From a virus: DNA of 64,000 bases. Below are positions 34,885 to 42,720 of this stretch, in pieces; the first letter of the stretch is position 1; each line of letters begins with the position of its first letter. Position numbers and translations under genes: made by a program. The stretch covers positions 1 through 64,000 of the IMG/VR virus record IMGVR_UViG_3300042691_034899. One strand, written 5' to 3'. Below the pieces are notes generated by a model. That model searched no databases. It had not been told where the DNA came from and worked only from the letters and a program-made list of their open reading frames with translations.

Positions 34885-35058
34885 ATGAAAACGTACACAA
34901 ACATATTACAGACTTTTATTATTCTATGTATATGCTCACACGTATACCTAGTACATGAGGGGGCAGACAAGTATTTATATACACTAATTACGTTTCTGTT
35001 AATGCTATGTATTGTTTTATTACCAATCTTAAACAAAAAAGATCATGCAAGTAATTGA
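34885..35058 (+). CDS. 57-residue two-helix membrane protein
   Basis: Opens at ATG 34885 and overlaps the next gene by 14 bases. Two hydrophobic segments (L-Q-T-F-I-I-L-C-I-C and L-I-T-F-L-L-M-L-C-I-V-L-L-P-I-L) flank a charged loop H-E-G-A-D-K. Not recognised; inner-membrane location predicted. Confidence 0.5.
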   Translation: MKTYTNILQTFIILCICSHVYLVHEGADKYLYTLITFLLMLCIVLLPILNKKDHASN

Positions 35059-35383
35059 AAAATTGGAAAAGGCTGTATTCAATACGGCAATAGACAGCAA
35101 TACCATTTCAGGTACATTGTTGGGCAAAGATGTAGAGGTAGATTTACGCACAAAGTTTACCCAACATACAGACTATGTTAAAAAATTCGATCTATTCGTT
35201 CAGGTTATTTTAACCGTGAAGATCGATGGAGAGGTAGTTGTTGTTTGGGGTAGTGAATCAATTGATGATATCAATACTATTGTCAAATGGTTTCTGAAAA
35301 AACATTCAGATGCGGTTAAAAATGAGTATAGTATTAAAGATTGGAAACGATATGAGGGGCAAAGATTCTTTGATTCAATTTAA
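35045..35383 (+). CDS. Hypothetical protein
   Basis: 112 residues, not recognised. The N-terminal pattern (I-S-G-T-L-L-G-K-D-V-E-V-D-L) resembles I-S-G-T-L-S-G-R in the gene at 34433, so the two may be distant paralogues. Alpha/beta, soluble. Confidence 0.5.
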   Translation: MQVIEKLEKAVFNTAIDSNTISGTLLGKDVEVDLRTKFTQHTDYVKKFDLFVQVILTVKIDGEVVVVWGSESIDDINTIVKWFLKKHSDAVKNEYSIKDWKRYEGQRFFDSI

Positions 35384-35389
35384 TTACAT

Positions 35390-35500
35390 ATGGACAAGAT
35401 AAGAAACCAAAGAGAAAGTGTATATTGGATAATACTTTCTATACTAATGGGTGGACTGTTAGGAATATTAATCTTTAATGGTTTAATCAATCTAAAATAG
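35390..35500 (+). CDS. 36-residue membrane peptide
   Basis: ATG 35390 to TAG 35500. One hydrophobic helix (W-I-I-L-S-I-L-M-G-G-L-L-G-I-L-I-F) after a charged N-terminus. It fills the gap between two genes, with four bases before the next ATG. Confidence 0.45.
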   Translation: MDKIRNQRESVYWIILSILMGGLLGILIFNGLINLK

Positions 35501-35504
35501 GATC

Positions 35505-35729
35505 ATGTTAGAAGCTATATACATAGAACAAGCTTATCAAGAATTGAAGGAGCTTCTGTTCGATGCAAGAAAAGAATTGATCGAGGGTATAGACCATTAC
35601 TGCTCAATGAATCAGGATCAAGACTCAGAGCAAATAGCTATTGCCCTAGCAGAACTAAGTGATCGTATTGAATTAAGCGAGAAAAGGTTTAATCAATTAA
35701 AACAAAAGAGGGCAATTGCCTTTAGTTAG
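35505..35729 (+). CDS. Small helical protein
   Basis: 74 residues, acidic, predicted two-helix coiled coil. Not recognised. Followed by about 270 bases without a gene. Confidence 0.5.
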   Translation: MLEAIYIEQAYQELKELLFDARKELIEGIDHYCSMNQDQDSEQIAIALAELSDRIELSEKRFNQLKQKRAIAFS

Positions 35730-35826
35730 GAATCCAATAATACAAACATACTGTAATTGTCTCCCATGGCAAGGGCATTTTATGCTGAAATGGGGTACAA
35801 AATTGCATGTTAGGATTCCAATAATA
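35728..35826 (+). repeat. AGGAATCCAATAATA direct repeats in a gene-free gap
   Basis: AGGAATCCAATAATA (35728-35742) and AGGATTCCAATAATA (35812-35826) differ at one base and are 84 bases apart. The gap 35730-35999 has no supportable gene and no strong terminator. A weak promoter-like TTG-N18-TATACTG occurs at 35945-35972. Confidence 0.45.
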
Positions 35827-35999
35827 GAACATTTTGTGTAAAACTTTTGTGTTGGTTGTGTTTTTGTGTGAAGGTGGGAGGGGGTGGTAATGCTCTGATT
35901 ATCAGTCAATTATCCCCCCTCAATGGGCTAAAAATAAAAAACACTTGTAAATAACAAATTTTTACTATACTGTTATAAGTAGCTTTTAAATTAAAAATT

Positions 36000-36164
36000 A
36001 TGAATTATTGGTTAAAAACAAAAATAGTTTCTAATTGGAGTTTTTTTGGGAAATCAAAAACATTTGTATATCGTAACTTTAAAAATAAAACAGTTACAAT
36101 AGATTTTGGAAATGGTGGAAGATGTACTACTTATGATTATAATGGGAAATGGATAGTAGGATAA
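36000..36164 (+). CDS. 54-residue hypothetical protein
   Basis: ATG 36000 to TAA 36164. Small, basic and aromatic beta-type sequence (V-T-I-D-F-G-N-G-G-R). Not recognised. Confidence 0.45.
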   Translation: MNYWLKTKIVSNWSFFGKSKTFVYRNFKNKTVTIDFGNGGRCTTYDYNGKWIVG

Positions 36165-36189
36165 ATAAAAATGATGCTACATTTATACT

Positions 36190-36342
36190 ATGAAACTAAT
36201 TACATTCAATACTAACGATCCCCTACAAATTAAAAGGGCTGAACGTTTAAAGACTAAGTACGAAAACCTAGGTTATTCCCTTGTGAATACCTCTGTTAAT
36301 TCTGTTACTGGTATATGTGTTATTACTTATAAATACATTTAG
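36190..36342 (+). CDS. 50-residue hypothetical protein
   Basis: ATG 36190 to TAG 36342, two bases before the next ATG. Alpha/beta small domain: L-I-T-F-N-T, a basic helix I-K-R-A-E-R-L-K-T-K-Y and a C-terminal strand. TACATTTA lies exactly four bases before its ATG. Confidence 0.5.
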   Translation: MKLITFNTNDPLQIKRAERLKTKYENLGYSLVNTSVNSVTGICVITYKYI

Positions 36343-36344
36343 AT

Positions 36345-36542
36345 ATGAAATACTTTCTTATTGTTATTAGCCTATTGGTTGGTTGGTTATTTAGTTGGTG
36401 GTACTATTCCCCTAGCTATGCATATACAGACTATTTCCTAGAGGTACATGAAGACTATGTTATACTAGAATCTGTACATGGTAGAGTCTATTCAGGTAGC
36501 TATTCAGATATAGATAGTTTAGTACTAGTAGATAACTTATAG
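36345..36542 (+). CDS. Signal-anchored small protein
   Basis: 65 residues. An N-terminal hydrophobic stretch (F-L-I-V-I-S-L-L-V-G-W-L-F) is followed by an acidic, Tyr/Ser-rich region. Probably anchored in the inner membrane or exported. Confidence 0.5.
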   Translation: MKYFLIVISLLVGWLFSWWYYSPSYAYTDYFLEVHEDYVILESVHGRVYSGSYSDIDSLVLVDNL

Positions 36543-36576
36543 TTGCACAGGTTTAATTTTTAAAATCAAAGATCCC

Positions 36577-37020
36577 ATGCCGAATATTTCAGAGGTAGAA
36601 ATTACCTACAAGACAAAAGTAAAAGCTTCCGAAAGAGAGAAGGTAGCTACATCGCAAAGGGCATTCGATGTTCTTCGCCCATTCTTTGAAGACGTAATAG
36701 AGTATAGGGAAAAGTTTTGTGTACTATTACTTAACCGTCAGAATCAAGTACTAGGTGTACACACAATTTCCGTTGGTGGTACGTCTTCAACTGTTGCAGA
36801 TTCAAAGATCATCTTTCAGGGTATATTGTTGGCTAATGCTTCTGCTATTATTCTTGCTCACAATCATCCATCGGGATGCCTTAGACCTTCTGACAATGAT
36901 AAGTCACTGACTAAAAAAATTGTTGATGGTTGCAAGTTATTTGACATTAGTTGTTTGGATCATTTAATCATTACGGATGAAAGTTTTTATTCTTTTGCCG
37001 ATCAAGGTTTAATGCAATGA
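36577..37020 (+). CDS. radC: RadC-family JAB/MPN protein
   Basis: 147 residues, equal to the JAB domain without the N-terminal HhH part of cellular RadC. The metal motif H-N-H-P-S-G is at 95-100, followed by P-S-x-x-D. S-V-G-G-T and H-L-I-I-T-D are also typical. The biochemical role is unsettled; such proteins are common on mobile elements and in phages. It overlaps the next gene by ATGA. Confidence 0.93.
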   Translation: MPNISEVEITYKTKVKASEREKVATSQRAFDVLRPFFEDVIEYREKFCVLLLNRQNQVLGVHTISVGGTSSTVADSKIIFQGILLANASAIILAHNHPSGCLRPSDNDKSLTKKIVDGCKLFDISCLDHLIITDESFYSFADQGLMQ

Positions 37021-37172
37021 GTAATCGAGAATCATTTGAGAAGTGGATCGCTGATGGTAATGTTGTCAGATTAAATGGCTTCTTTGCCACTCAGGATGCT
37101 CTCTACTGCAATAAAATTGAATCCATGAGGGATTTATACAAATACTTTTTAAAAGAGTTTATATACGTTTAA
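37017..37172 (+). CDS. 51-residue hypothetical protein
   Basis: ATG overlaps the radC stop. Small amphipathic protein (F-E-K-W-I-A-D-G-N-V-V, C-N-K-I-E-S-M-R-D-L-Y-K-Y-F). The coupling suggests it is made with RadC. Confidence 0.45.
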   Translation: MSNRESFEKWIADGNVVRLNGFFATQDALYCNKIESMRDLYKYFLKEFIYV

Positions 37173-37183
37173 AATTAAAAGTT

Positions 37184-37468
37184 ATGAATGGGATAACTAA
37201 TGTTGATGTAATCAATGTTGCTAATGATATAGGTATAGATGTTACAGATGATCATATCAGTGAGGTATTAAGAAGGTTTGATTCCGAAGCTAACAATGAT
37301 CCAACCGCAACATGGGATTTGATTGTTGAAAATATACTGTATAGTATTATTGCAAACTGTTTGAATTGTGGACACTCACAAACTTTATCGGAAGAGAATG
37401 TCAAGATTGATAATCTGGGTAGGCATTTGATCTGTGAACAATGTGAAAGTTCATTTGATGTTGATTAA
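37184..37468 (+). CDS. Small protein with C-terminal zinc ribbon
   Basis: 94 residues. The C-terminal 35 residues have C-L-N-C and C-E-Q-C about 30 residues apart, a zinc ribbon. The N-terminal part is a helical domain (I-S-E-V-L-R-R-F-D-S-E, W-D-L-I-V-E-N-I-L-Y) common in small phage proteins. Confidence 0.55.
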   Translation: MNGITNVDVINVANDIGIDVTDDHISEVLRRFDSEANNDPTATWDLIVENILYSIIANCLNCGHSQTLSEENVKIDNLGRHLICEQCESSFDVD

Positions 37469-37479
37469 AAAATAATTCT

Positions 37480-37487
37480 TATCTTTG
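37480..37487 (+). promoter_or_regulatory. -7 box TATCTTTG
   Basis: Perfect TAnnTTTG 25 bases before ATG 37513; a TTTG lies at 37454-37457 with a 22-base spacer, slightly long. Confidence 0.5.
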
Positions 37488-37512
37488 TATTGTCTAATTA
37501 AAAACATAACAC

Positions 37513-37737
37513 ATGAAAAAAGATTTTAAAATTCAGGCTTATATCATCGGATATGGTATAGCTATTTTGTTTGCTCTCTTGCCAGTTATTTGTAGTGCTA
37601 GTCCTCAAATTGATGGGGGTAAGAACAAGAAGTCAGGCTATAACTACAAGAAACATTACAAGAAATCTGCAAAGAATCGTAGGAAGAGTCTACGTAATAT
37701 GCATTGGACTGGTGAAGGTTGTGGAATTAATAAGTAA
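37513..37737 (+). CDS. Exported basic protein
   Basis: 74 residues. Residues 8-30 form a signal sequence (G-Y-G-I-A-I-L-F-A-L-L-P-V-I-C-S-A-S). The mature part is Lys/Tyr/Arg-rich (Y-N-Y-K-K-H-Y-K-K-S-A-K). Not recognised. A strongly basic exported peptide might bind the envelope. Confidence 0.55.
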   Translation: MKKDFKIQAYIIGYGIAILFALLPVICSASPQIDGGKNKKSGYNYKKHYKKSAKNRRKSLRNMHWTGEGCGINK

Positions 37738-37744
37738 TAAGATC

Positions 37745-38050
37745 ATGAGACAAATTACTAAAGAATCGGTTAATGCTTTCTTAGAGGTTAAGCCGTTCAA
37801 TAAACAAAACATGAAGGTTGAAGTACTACCAAACGTCACTATACTAAAGTTATTCGGTAATGCTATTGCCTATCGTTACAATGATCCTGAACGTACATTG
37901 TCAATAACTAATTGTGGGTGGCAGACTAACACTACTAAGGAACGTTTGAATGCTTTACTTTCAGCATTAAACATGGGTGGTATCAGTCAACGCAATTGGA
38001 ATTGGTATCTAAACGGTAAGGAATGGGATGGAAGTCTAATTGATTTATAA
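37745..38050 (+). CDS. Hypothetical protein
   Basis: 101 residues from ATG 37745. Beta-rich with a C-terminal R-N-W-N-W-Y-L-N-G-K-E-W-D-G segment. Not recognised, but the N-W-x-W-Y-x-x-G motif is typical of small phage accessory proteins. Confidence 0.55.
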   Translation: MRQITKESVNAFLEVKPFNKQNMKVEVLPNVTILKLFGNAIAYRYNDPERTLSITNCGWQTNTTKERLNALLSALNMGGISQRNWNWYLNGKEWDGSLIDL

Positions 38051-38063
38051 AGTAGTAATTGTT

Positions 38064-38633
38064 ATGAGACGTTTTGAATTATCAGATGGTAGGATCATTA
38101 AGATTTTTAATGATGTTAACCCCGATAACCCTAGGCATTGGGATAACCTTACACAAATGGTTTGCTTTCATGGGAGATATAACGTAGGAGATAAGACCTC
38201 TTACAGATCATCTGACTATAACGGTTGGGATGAATTGGAAAAAGATCTTATCAAGAATGAAGATCCAGCGATCATTGAACCTTTGTATATGTACGATCAT
38301 TCAGGTGCATCTATTAGTACAACACCCTTTAATTGTTCATGGGATAGCGGTCAGATTGGTTTTGTTTTTATCAAGAAAGATTCTGTTAGGAAACAACTTG
38401 GTGTGAATAGGGTAACAAAAAAGATAGTAGATAGATTGTCTAAATGTTTACTAGGTGAAGTTGAAACGTACAATCAGTATATTAGCGGTGAAGTTTTTGA
38501 GTATACTATCTTTGATAAGAACGGAGATATTGAGGATCATTGCGGCGGATTCTTTGGGTACGATATTCAAAGTAACGGAATACTTGACAACCTTTCGAGG
38601 GAAGATAGCGATCTACTAATTAAGCAATTATAA
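38064..38633 (+). CDS. Conserved phage protein of unknown function
   Basis: 189 residues from ATG 38064 (an in-frame ATG at 38040 overlaps the previous gene). The layout N-P-D-N-P-R-x-W-D-N-L, M-x-C-F-H-G-R-Y-x-x-G-D, Y-D-H-S-G-A-S-I-S and W-D-S-G-Q-I-G-F-V-F is that of a recurrent phage family with no known function. Confidence 0.6.
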   Translation: MRRFELSDGRIIKIFNDVNPDNPRHWDNLTQMVCFHGRYNVGDKTSYRSSDYNGWDELEKDLIKNEDPAIIEPLYMYDHSGASISTTPFNCSWDSGQIGFVFIKKDSVRKQLGVNRVTKKIVDRLSKCLLGEVETYNQYISGEVFEYTIFDKNGDIEDHCGGFFGYDIQSNGILDNLSREDSDLLIKQL

Positions 38634-38650
38634 TATAAACGGTGATAGTG

Positions 38651-38830
38651 ATGGGCTTGGAGAAGGTACTATGCGAAGGTTGTGATGGTGAAGGTGTAAT
38701 TAGCATCGGGCCAAAATGTAGTTATCCTGCTTCTATGTGTTGTGGTGGATGTTATGAAGATGTTGATTGTGAAGACTGCAACGGATCAGGATACATTTAT
38801 GTTGAATCTTATGATGAAGATTATGAATAA
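38651..38830 (+). CDS. DnaJ-type zinc-finger protein
   Basis: 59 residues. C-E-G-C-D-G-E-G and C-E-D-C-N-G-S-G are the two C-x-x-C-x-G-x-G modules of a DnaJ-type zinc finger, with C-C-G-G-C between them. It has no J domain, so it is not a full co-chaperone. It overlaps the next gene by eight bases. Confidence 0.7.
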   Translation: MGLEKVLCEGCDGEGVISIGPKCSYPASMCCGGCYEDVDCEDCNGSGYIYVESYDEDYE

Positions 38831-39008
38831 AGAACTTTTAAATCGTATTCAGCACGATATAAAACAAGCTGAAGCAAGAAGAGACGCATTCGAGAAAGGT
38901 ACAAGAGAGTATGGTTTCAATCAAGGTATTGTTGCCGCTTTGAAGACTGTCCTCTTTGATATGCGAGAACTAGGTTTAATAGAAACAAAAGATTTAAATT
39001 TAAAGTAA
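38823..39008 (+). CDS. Small helical protein
   Basis: 61 residues from ATG 38823. Helical with R-R-D-A-F-E-K-G-T-x-E-Y-G-F-N-Q-G. Not recognised. Its stop shares a base with the next start. Confidence 0.5.
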   Translation: MNKELLNRIQHDIKQAEARRDAFEKGTREYGFNQGIVAALKTVLFDMRELGLIETKDLNLK

Positions 39009-39205
39009 TGGAAAACGTAACAGTAAACATACTAGAGTTAGCTTCAGAGTTAGCACATCAGAAGTTAGTTGACAATTGGTCTGATTCTATAAAGATTTTT
39101 GAAGATGATCAAGCTACCGTAACCAACTATACAGATCAGGCTCAGGATATATTCAATGATTATTACGATCATTACTTTGAACTAATTAAATCTATTTCAG
39201 AATAA
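39008..39205 (+). CDS. Small acidic protein
   Basis: 65 residues, acidic and helical, not recognised. Followed by a strong promoter. Confidence 0.5.
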   Translation: MENVTVNILELASELAHQKLVDNWSDSIKIFEDDQATVTNYTDQAQDIFNDYYDHYFELIKSISE

Positions 39206-39218
39206 TTATTGCAAAATA

Positions 39219-39250
39219 TTTGTATAGTATTAAAACTTTAATTACATTTG
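39219..39250 (+). promoter_or_regulatory. Promoter for leaderless mRNA at 39255
   Basis: TTTG (39219-39222), 20 bases, TACATTTG (39243-39250), four bases, ATG 39255. Both boxes match consensus. Confidence 0.75.
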
Positions 39251-39254
39251 TCAC

Positions 39255-39959
39255 ATGAGAAAGGTTTTTAAATCAGGTGAAAATATTCACATATTCAGAT
39301 TAGGATCTACAACAAACAAAAAGATTTGTGCTGATCCAAAAGAAAAGATTGTGCAGACGTATGCATTTTCTATACAACAGTTTGAATACGTTGTGAATGG
39401 TGGTGCAAGTCTAAAGGAATTCTTTGATCTTGCAAATAGTAATTGTATTGATTGTCCTATGCGATCTTATGGTAAATGTTATACCCATAAGTTTACACAA
39501 GCAAGAGGTTTTCTATCTATGCTCAGATCAATTGGTAAAGAGTTTAATTCTATAGGTGATGTCCCTAGCTACGATCAATCTATTCACGATACAATTGTAG
39601 CAATGTGTACAGACAAGTATGTTAGATTCGGTACGTATGGTGAGCCAGTCTTGCATGGTATTAACCTAGCATCTGATATTGTTGGTGTTGCTAAATCTTG
39701 GACGGGTTACACTCATCAATGGATCAGGAATCCTGAATTCAAAGGGATGTTTATGGCATCTGTTCATACACCACAAATGGAACAGAAAGCTATGGGATTT
39801 GGTTGGAGATCATTCATATCTATTGACAGTCACGTTGATAACTATGTTAATTGTCCAGCTTCTGAAGAGGGAGGCAAGAAGGCTTCATGTGATAAGTGTG
39901 GCTTGTGTAGCGGATCAAATGGTAAAGGTAAAAAGAGTATTTATATTTTAACACATTAG
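39255..39959 (+). CDS. Phage Gp88-like cysteine protein
   Basis: 234 residues. Conserved-looking elements are C-I-D-C-P-M-R-S-Y-G-K-C-Y-T-H near 75-90, R-F-G-T-Y-G-E-P near 128-135, T-G-Y-T-H-Q-W near 155-160, and a C-terminal cysteine set C-P-A, C-D-K-C-G-L-C. This order matches the phage gene-88 type family of unknown function. The cysteines could hold metal. It has its own promoter and a predicted leaderless mRNA. Confidence 0.55.
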   Translation: MRKVFKSGENIHIFRLGSTTNKKICADPKEKIVQTYAFSIQQFEYVVNGGASLKEFFDLANSNCIDCPMRSYGKCYTHKFTQARGFLSMLRSIGKEFNSIGDVPSYDQSIHDTIVAMCTDKYVRFGTYGEPVLHGINLASDIVGVAKSWTGYTHQWIRNPEFKGMFMASVHTPQMEQKAMGFGWRSFISIDSHVDNYVNCPASEEGGKKASCDKCGLCSGSNGKGKKSIYILTH

Positions 39960-39960
39960 T

Positions 39961-40143
39961 ATGAAAGCAAGTGTAAGAGAAGTAATGGAAGATTACGGAT
40001 TCGATTCCATTCAGGATTTGATCGAATCATTTATGTTCGAATCAATTGTGCCAGCATGTTGCTCACATGGTTGTGAAGTTGAGCCTGATGGTAAGTGTGA
40101 ACATGGTTATAATTCAATATTAATAGAAGTAGGAATAGTATGA
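39961..40143 (+). CDS. Small conserved Cys-rich protein
   Basis: 60 residues. V-M-E-D-Y-G-F-D-S-I-Q-D-L-I-E, then V-P-A-C-C-S-H-G-C-E-V-E-P-D-G-K-C-E-H-G is a family found in many phages beside the preceding gene type. Probably binds zinc. Overlaps the next gene by four bases. Confidence 0.6.
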   Translation: MKASVREVMEDYGFDSIQDLIESFMFESIVPACCSHGCEVEPDGKCEHGYNSILIEVGIV

Positions 40144-40658
40144 AACAGAAGAAAGCATTAAGAACATCAGGTTCGTTTTTCAATTGGTTAATGAGTAACA
40201 ACGAATCAGTTCCAAAGGTTGGTGAATGGGCAACGATTTGCCATTGGTCAGACAGAGACGTATGTAAAGTAGTTGAGGTATCAGATGATCTTAAACGTGT
40301 GAAGATCGAACACTACTCAACTGTAGCACATGAGTCAGCTAAAGAGATCGGAATGGGGCATCAGAATTGGGTGCATACACCAAACGGTAACTTTCAGACA
40401 CTTGTTTATCGAAACGGTGGATGGAGAATTGAAGGAAGCCAAGTTGTATTCACAAAGGAATTCATTGCAAAAGCAGAGAGTGAAGGGAACGAATGGATGT
40501 TGTCAAAGTCATTGACCGAAGATCAAAAATCTGAAATTTATAATGATGATTATCGTCCGCAAAATGTAGTTGAGGGTATAACAAGACTTAAGAAAACATA
40601 TAGTAAAATAAATATATTGTTCGGCGAGTGTAACTACCACTACGATTGGTCTTTCTAA
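40140..40658 (+). CDS. Hypothetical protein
   Basis: 172 residues, not recognised. It begins with a basic segment and contains P-K-V-G-E-W-A-T-I-C-H-W-S-D and a beta-rich middle. Co-translated with the Cys-rich protein upstream. Confidence 0.5.
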   Translation: MKQKKALRTSGSFFNWLMSNNESVPKVGEWATICHWSDRDVCKVVEVSDDLKRVKIEHYSTVAHESAKEIGMGHQNWVHTPNGNFQTLVYRNGGWRIEGSQVVFTKEFIAKAESEGNEWMLSKSLTEDQKSEIYNDDYRPQNVVEGITRLKKTYSKINILFGECNYHYDWSF

Positions 40659-40690
40659 AATAGTAAGTAATAATAAATAAAAATAAAATC

Positions 40691-41233
40691 ATGGCAAGTA
40701 AAATAACACAACAGCAACAACAAATTATTGATCTAATGATTAATGAATTTCAAAAGATTAATTTATCTAAGCCTAAAGGTTCAGGCTTAGTTGATTGGAA
40801 TAGTATCAACAGTGAACTAGATGAGTGGAATTCTTTTGAGAAGAGTATTGAGATAAAGAATCAACAAATGTTAGCTTTGATTGAATCTGAAATAGCCTCT
40901 ACACATGGCAAATTAGTAGATGAGTTAAGTGATATTTTTAGTTATATTAAAACTCCATCAGTAGAAAGAGGAATTGATTATGGTTGGCATTGGTATCTCC
41001 GCCATAAAGAATGGGGTGATGATTGTATTCAAATCTACCTTAGTGTAATTCGTGGAGCGCATTGGTCTAAGTGTAATAATTTTAAAATAGAAGAGATAAA
41101 AGGGTTTGAATATAGCGGATATGTAAAGAGGGGTATTCATAGTGTTAAGATTCCAGAGTACTCTACGATAGAGGAACTATTCAAATTTGATTCAGTAATT
41201 GACAGAATTAAATATGTTATATCAAACAAATAA
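40691..41233 (+). CDS. Hypothetical protein
   Basis: 180 residues. Gln-rich helical N-terminus, then G-W-H-W-Y-L-R-H-K-E-W-G-D-D near 105-118, recalling the W-x-W-Y-L-N-G-K-E-W of the gene at 37745. Not recognised. Confidence 0.5.
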   Translation: MASKITQQQQQIIDLMINEFQKINLSKPKGSGLVDWNSINSELDEWNSFEKSIEIKNQQMLALIESEIASTHGKLVDELSDIFSYIKTPSVERGIDYGWHWYLRHKEWGDDCIQIYLSVIRGAHWSKCNNFKIEEIKGFEYSGYVKRGIHSVKIPEYSTIEELFKFDSVIDRIKYVISNK

Positions 41234-41237
41234 AATC

Positions 41238-41444
41238 ATGGAAAAAGAAACAAGAGTATATGGTATAGATTCCAGCAGAATTTACGATGGGATTACGTTA
41301 ACTAGACTACAAGATCATGAACTAAGTGATGAAGAGTTTATGAGTTTAAGCGAGGCACATGGATTAGTATGGAGCTTAAAAGGTTTCGCCCACGCTTACA
41401 ATATCGATGACATTAGTTATGATGTATACATAAGATTCATTTAA
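41238..41444 (+). CDS. Small hypothetical protein
   Basis: 68 residues from ATG 41238. Acidic, with L-S-D-E-E-F-M-S-L-S-E-A-H-G. Not recognised. Confidence 0.5.
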   Translation: MEKETRVYGIDSSRIYDGITLTRLQDHELSDEEFMSLSEAHGLVWSLKGFAHAYNIDDISYDVYIRFI

Positions 41445-41453
41445 AATAAAGTC

Positions 41454-41672
41454 ATGCAATTAGTAACTGTATATTACAATGATATCTTTATCTCTGTAAC
41501 AAGGGATGACGAACCATTTGAAGTGTATGAGAATTGTCCATACGTAAATCTTCCAATTGAAATAGCTGAAGATATAGCTAGTGAAAAAATTAATAGCCAT
41601 GAGTGGGAATCTTATTTGATTCCTGAGTTAACAACAAGAAAAATAATTTACCATGAGGATAGCAACGGTTAA
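41454..41672 (+). CDS. Small hypothetical protein
   Basis: 72 residues, acidic, alpha/beta. Overlaps the next gene by 20 bases. Not recognised. Confidence 0.5.
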   Translation: MQLVTVYYNDIFISVTRDDEPFEVYENCPYVNLPIEIAEDIASEKINSHEWESYLIPELTTRKIIYHEDSNG

Positions 41673-41847
41673 AGAATTAAAAGAAATCTTATCAAGTCTG
41701 AATGACAACGATGATGTTGTTATTGAAACAATAGATGAGAATGGAGACGCAATTGATTTGTATCCTATGTATGTGGATGTAATCGAAGTCTCTGATGGGT
41801 TCAATGAGGTAAGGCTATGCCAAATGAGCCAAGAGTTTTTTAAATAG
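41653..41847 (+). CDS. Small conserved-type protein
   Basis: 64 residues. T-V-K-E-L-K-E-I-L-S-S-L-N-D-N-D-D-V-V-I-E matches the start of small phage proteins like that at 31286 (helix then D-x-x-V-x-V). It could be a distant relative. Function unknown. Confidence 0.5.
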   Translation: MRIATVKELKEILSSLNDNDDVVIETIDENGDAIDLYPMYVDVIEVSDGFNEVRLCQMSQEFFK

Positions 41848-41859
41848 TAAACTAGAAAC

Positions 41860-42060
41860 ATGAAGACGTTTGTAATCGTAGATGAATTTGATAATCATTG
41901 CTTTAGTAATCATGAGTTTAATTCATACGAAGATGCTTGGGATTTTTTATACGTTAAGTTTCCAGTCATTCGAAATGAAGATGGGACTCAAGATGACAGA
42001 GAAGAGGAATTAGATTCATATTTTGTAATATTAAAAACAAGTAACAATGAAAACAATTGA
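41860..42060 (+). CDS. Small acidic protein
   Basis: 66 residues, acidic (E-D-G-T-Q-D-D-R-E-E-E-L-D), not recognised. Overlaps by 14 bases the first of three tandem paralogues. Confidence 0.5.
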   Translation: MKTFVIVDEFDNHCFSNHEFNSYEDAWDFLYVKFPVIRNEDGTQDDREEELDSYFVILKTSNNENN

Positions 42061-42403
42061 AGAAAAAAACAGAATGATTTCTGAGTTTATGGGATACGAA
42101 ACTTATGAACATACGAATAGTATATCCATAAGAATAACGGAAGGAAACGAATTTAATTCCTCAGATATTGGACACGTACATACAAAATTCCACACATCTT
42201 GGGATTGGTTGATGCCAGTAATTGAGAAGATAGAAAGGTTGGGATTTACTGTAGAGAAAAACTTTCAACCTATAGATAACGATTGGCAATGTCTAGTAGT
42301 AAAAGGTAACGATATATTGTTTCAGGAATTTAACGAGCAGTCAATACAAGCTATGCACTATGTGGTTGTTGAATTTATCGAAATGTATAACCAAAAAAAC
42401 TAG
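42047..42403 (+). CDS. MKTIEE-family protein, copy 1
   Basis: 118 residues. It opens M-K-T-I-E-E-K-N-R-M-I-S-E-F-M-G and has T-S-W-D-W-L-M-P-V-I-E-K-I and a C-terminal V-V-E-F-I-E-M-Y-N-Q-K-N. This family is frequent in Bacteroidota phages and prophages, with no known function. It is the first of three tandem copies whose first 30 or so bases are nearly identical. Confidence 0.65.
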   Translation: MKTIEEKNRMISEFMGYETYEHTNSISIRITEGNEFNSSDIGHVHTKFHTSWDWLMPVIEKIERLGFTVEKNFQPIDNDWQCLVVKGNDILFQEFNEQSIQAMHYVVVEFIEMYNQKN

Positions 42404-42407
42404 AAGT

Positions 42408-42716
42408 ATGAAAACAATTGAAGAAAAAAACAGAATGATTTCTGAGTTTATGGGTATGCAAGAGACTAAAATAGGATGGTATGACGCTGAAGAAAACCTG
42501 CCACTCGAATATACAACTGATAATACATTTGACGAGTTGTTATTTAATAAGTCTTGGGATTGGTTGATGCCAGTAGTAGCTAAAATAACAAGGGATGAAG
42601 AATTCATTGATGATGATTTTAGAGAATCCGTATTAGATGTTGTTGGATTTGGTCGTATAGATGATACCTATAGAGTAGTAGTAGAATTCATCGAAATGTA
42701 TAACCAACAAAACTAG
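42408..42716 (+). CDS. MKTIEE-family protein, copy 2
   Basis: 102 residues from ATG 42408. Same N-terminus as copy 1 (M-K-T-I-E-E-K-N-R-M-I-S-E-F-M-G), S-W-D-W-L-M-P-V-V-A-K-I and V-V-E-F-I-E-M-Y-N-Q-Q-N. The middle is shorter and unlike the other copies. Confidence 0.65.
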   Translation: MKTIEEKNRMISEFMGMQETKIGWYDAEENLPLEYTTDNTFDELLFNKSWDWLMPVVAKITRDEEFIDDDFRESVLDVVGFGRIDDTYRVVVEFIEMYNQQN

Positions 42717-42720
42717 AAAC

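Noticed and set aside
37571-37744. N-terminal extension overlapping the exported basic protein
   Set aside because: The longer frame overlaps a gene with a clear signal peptide; the ATG at 37745 follows its stop directly.
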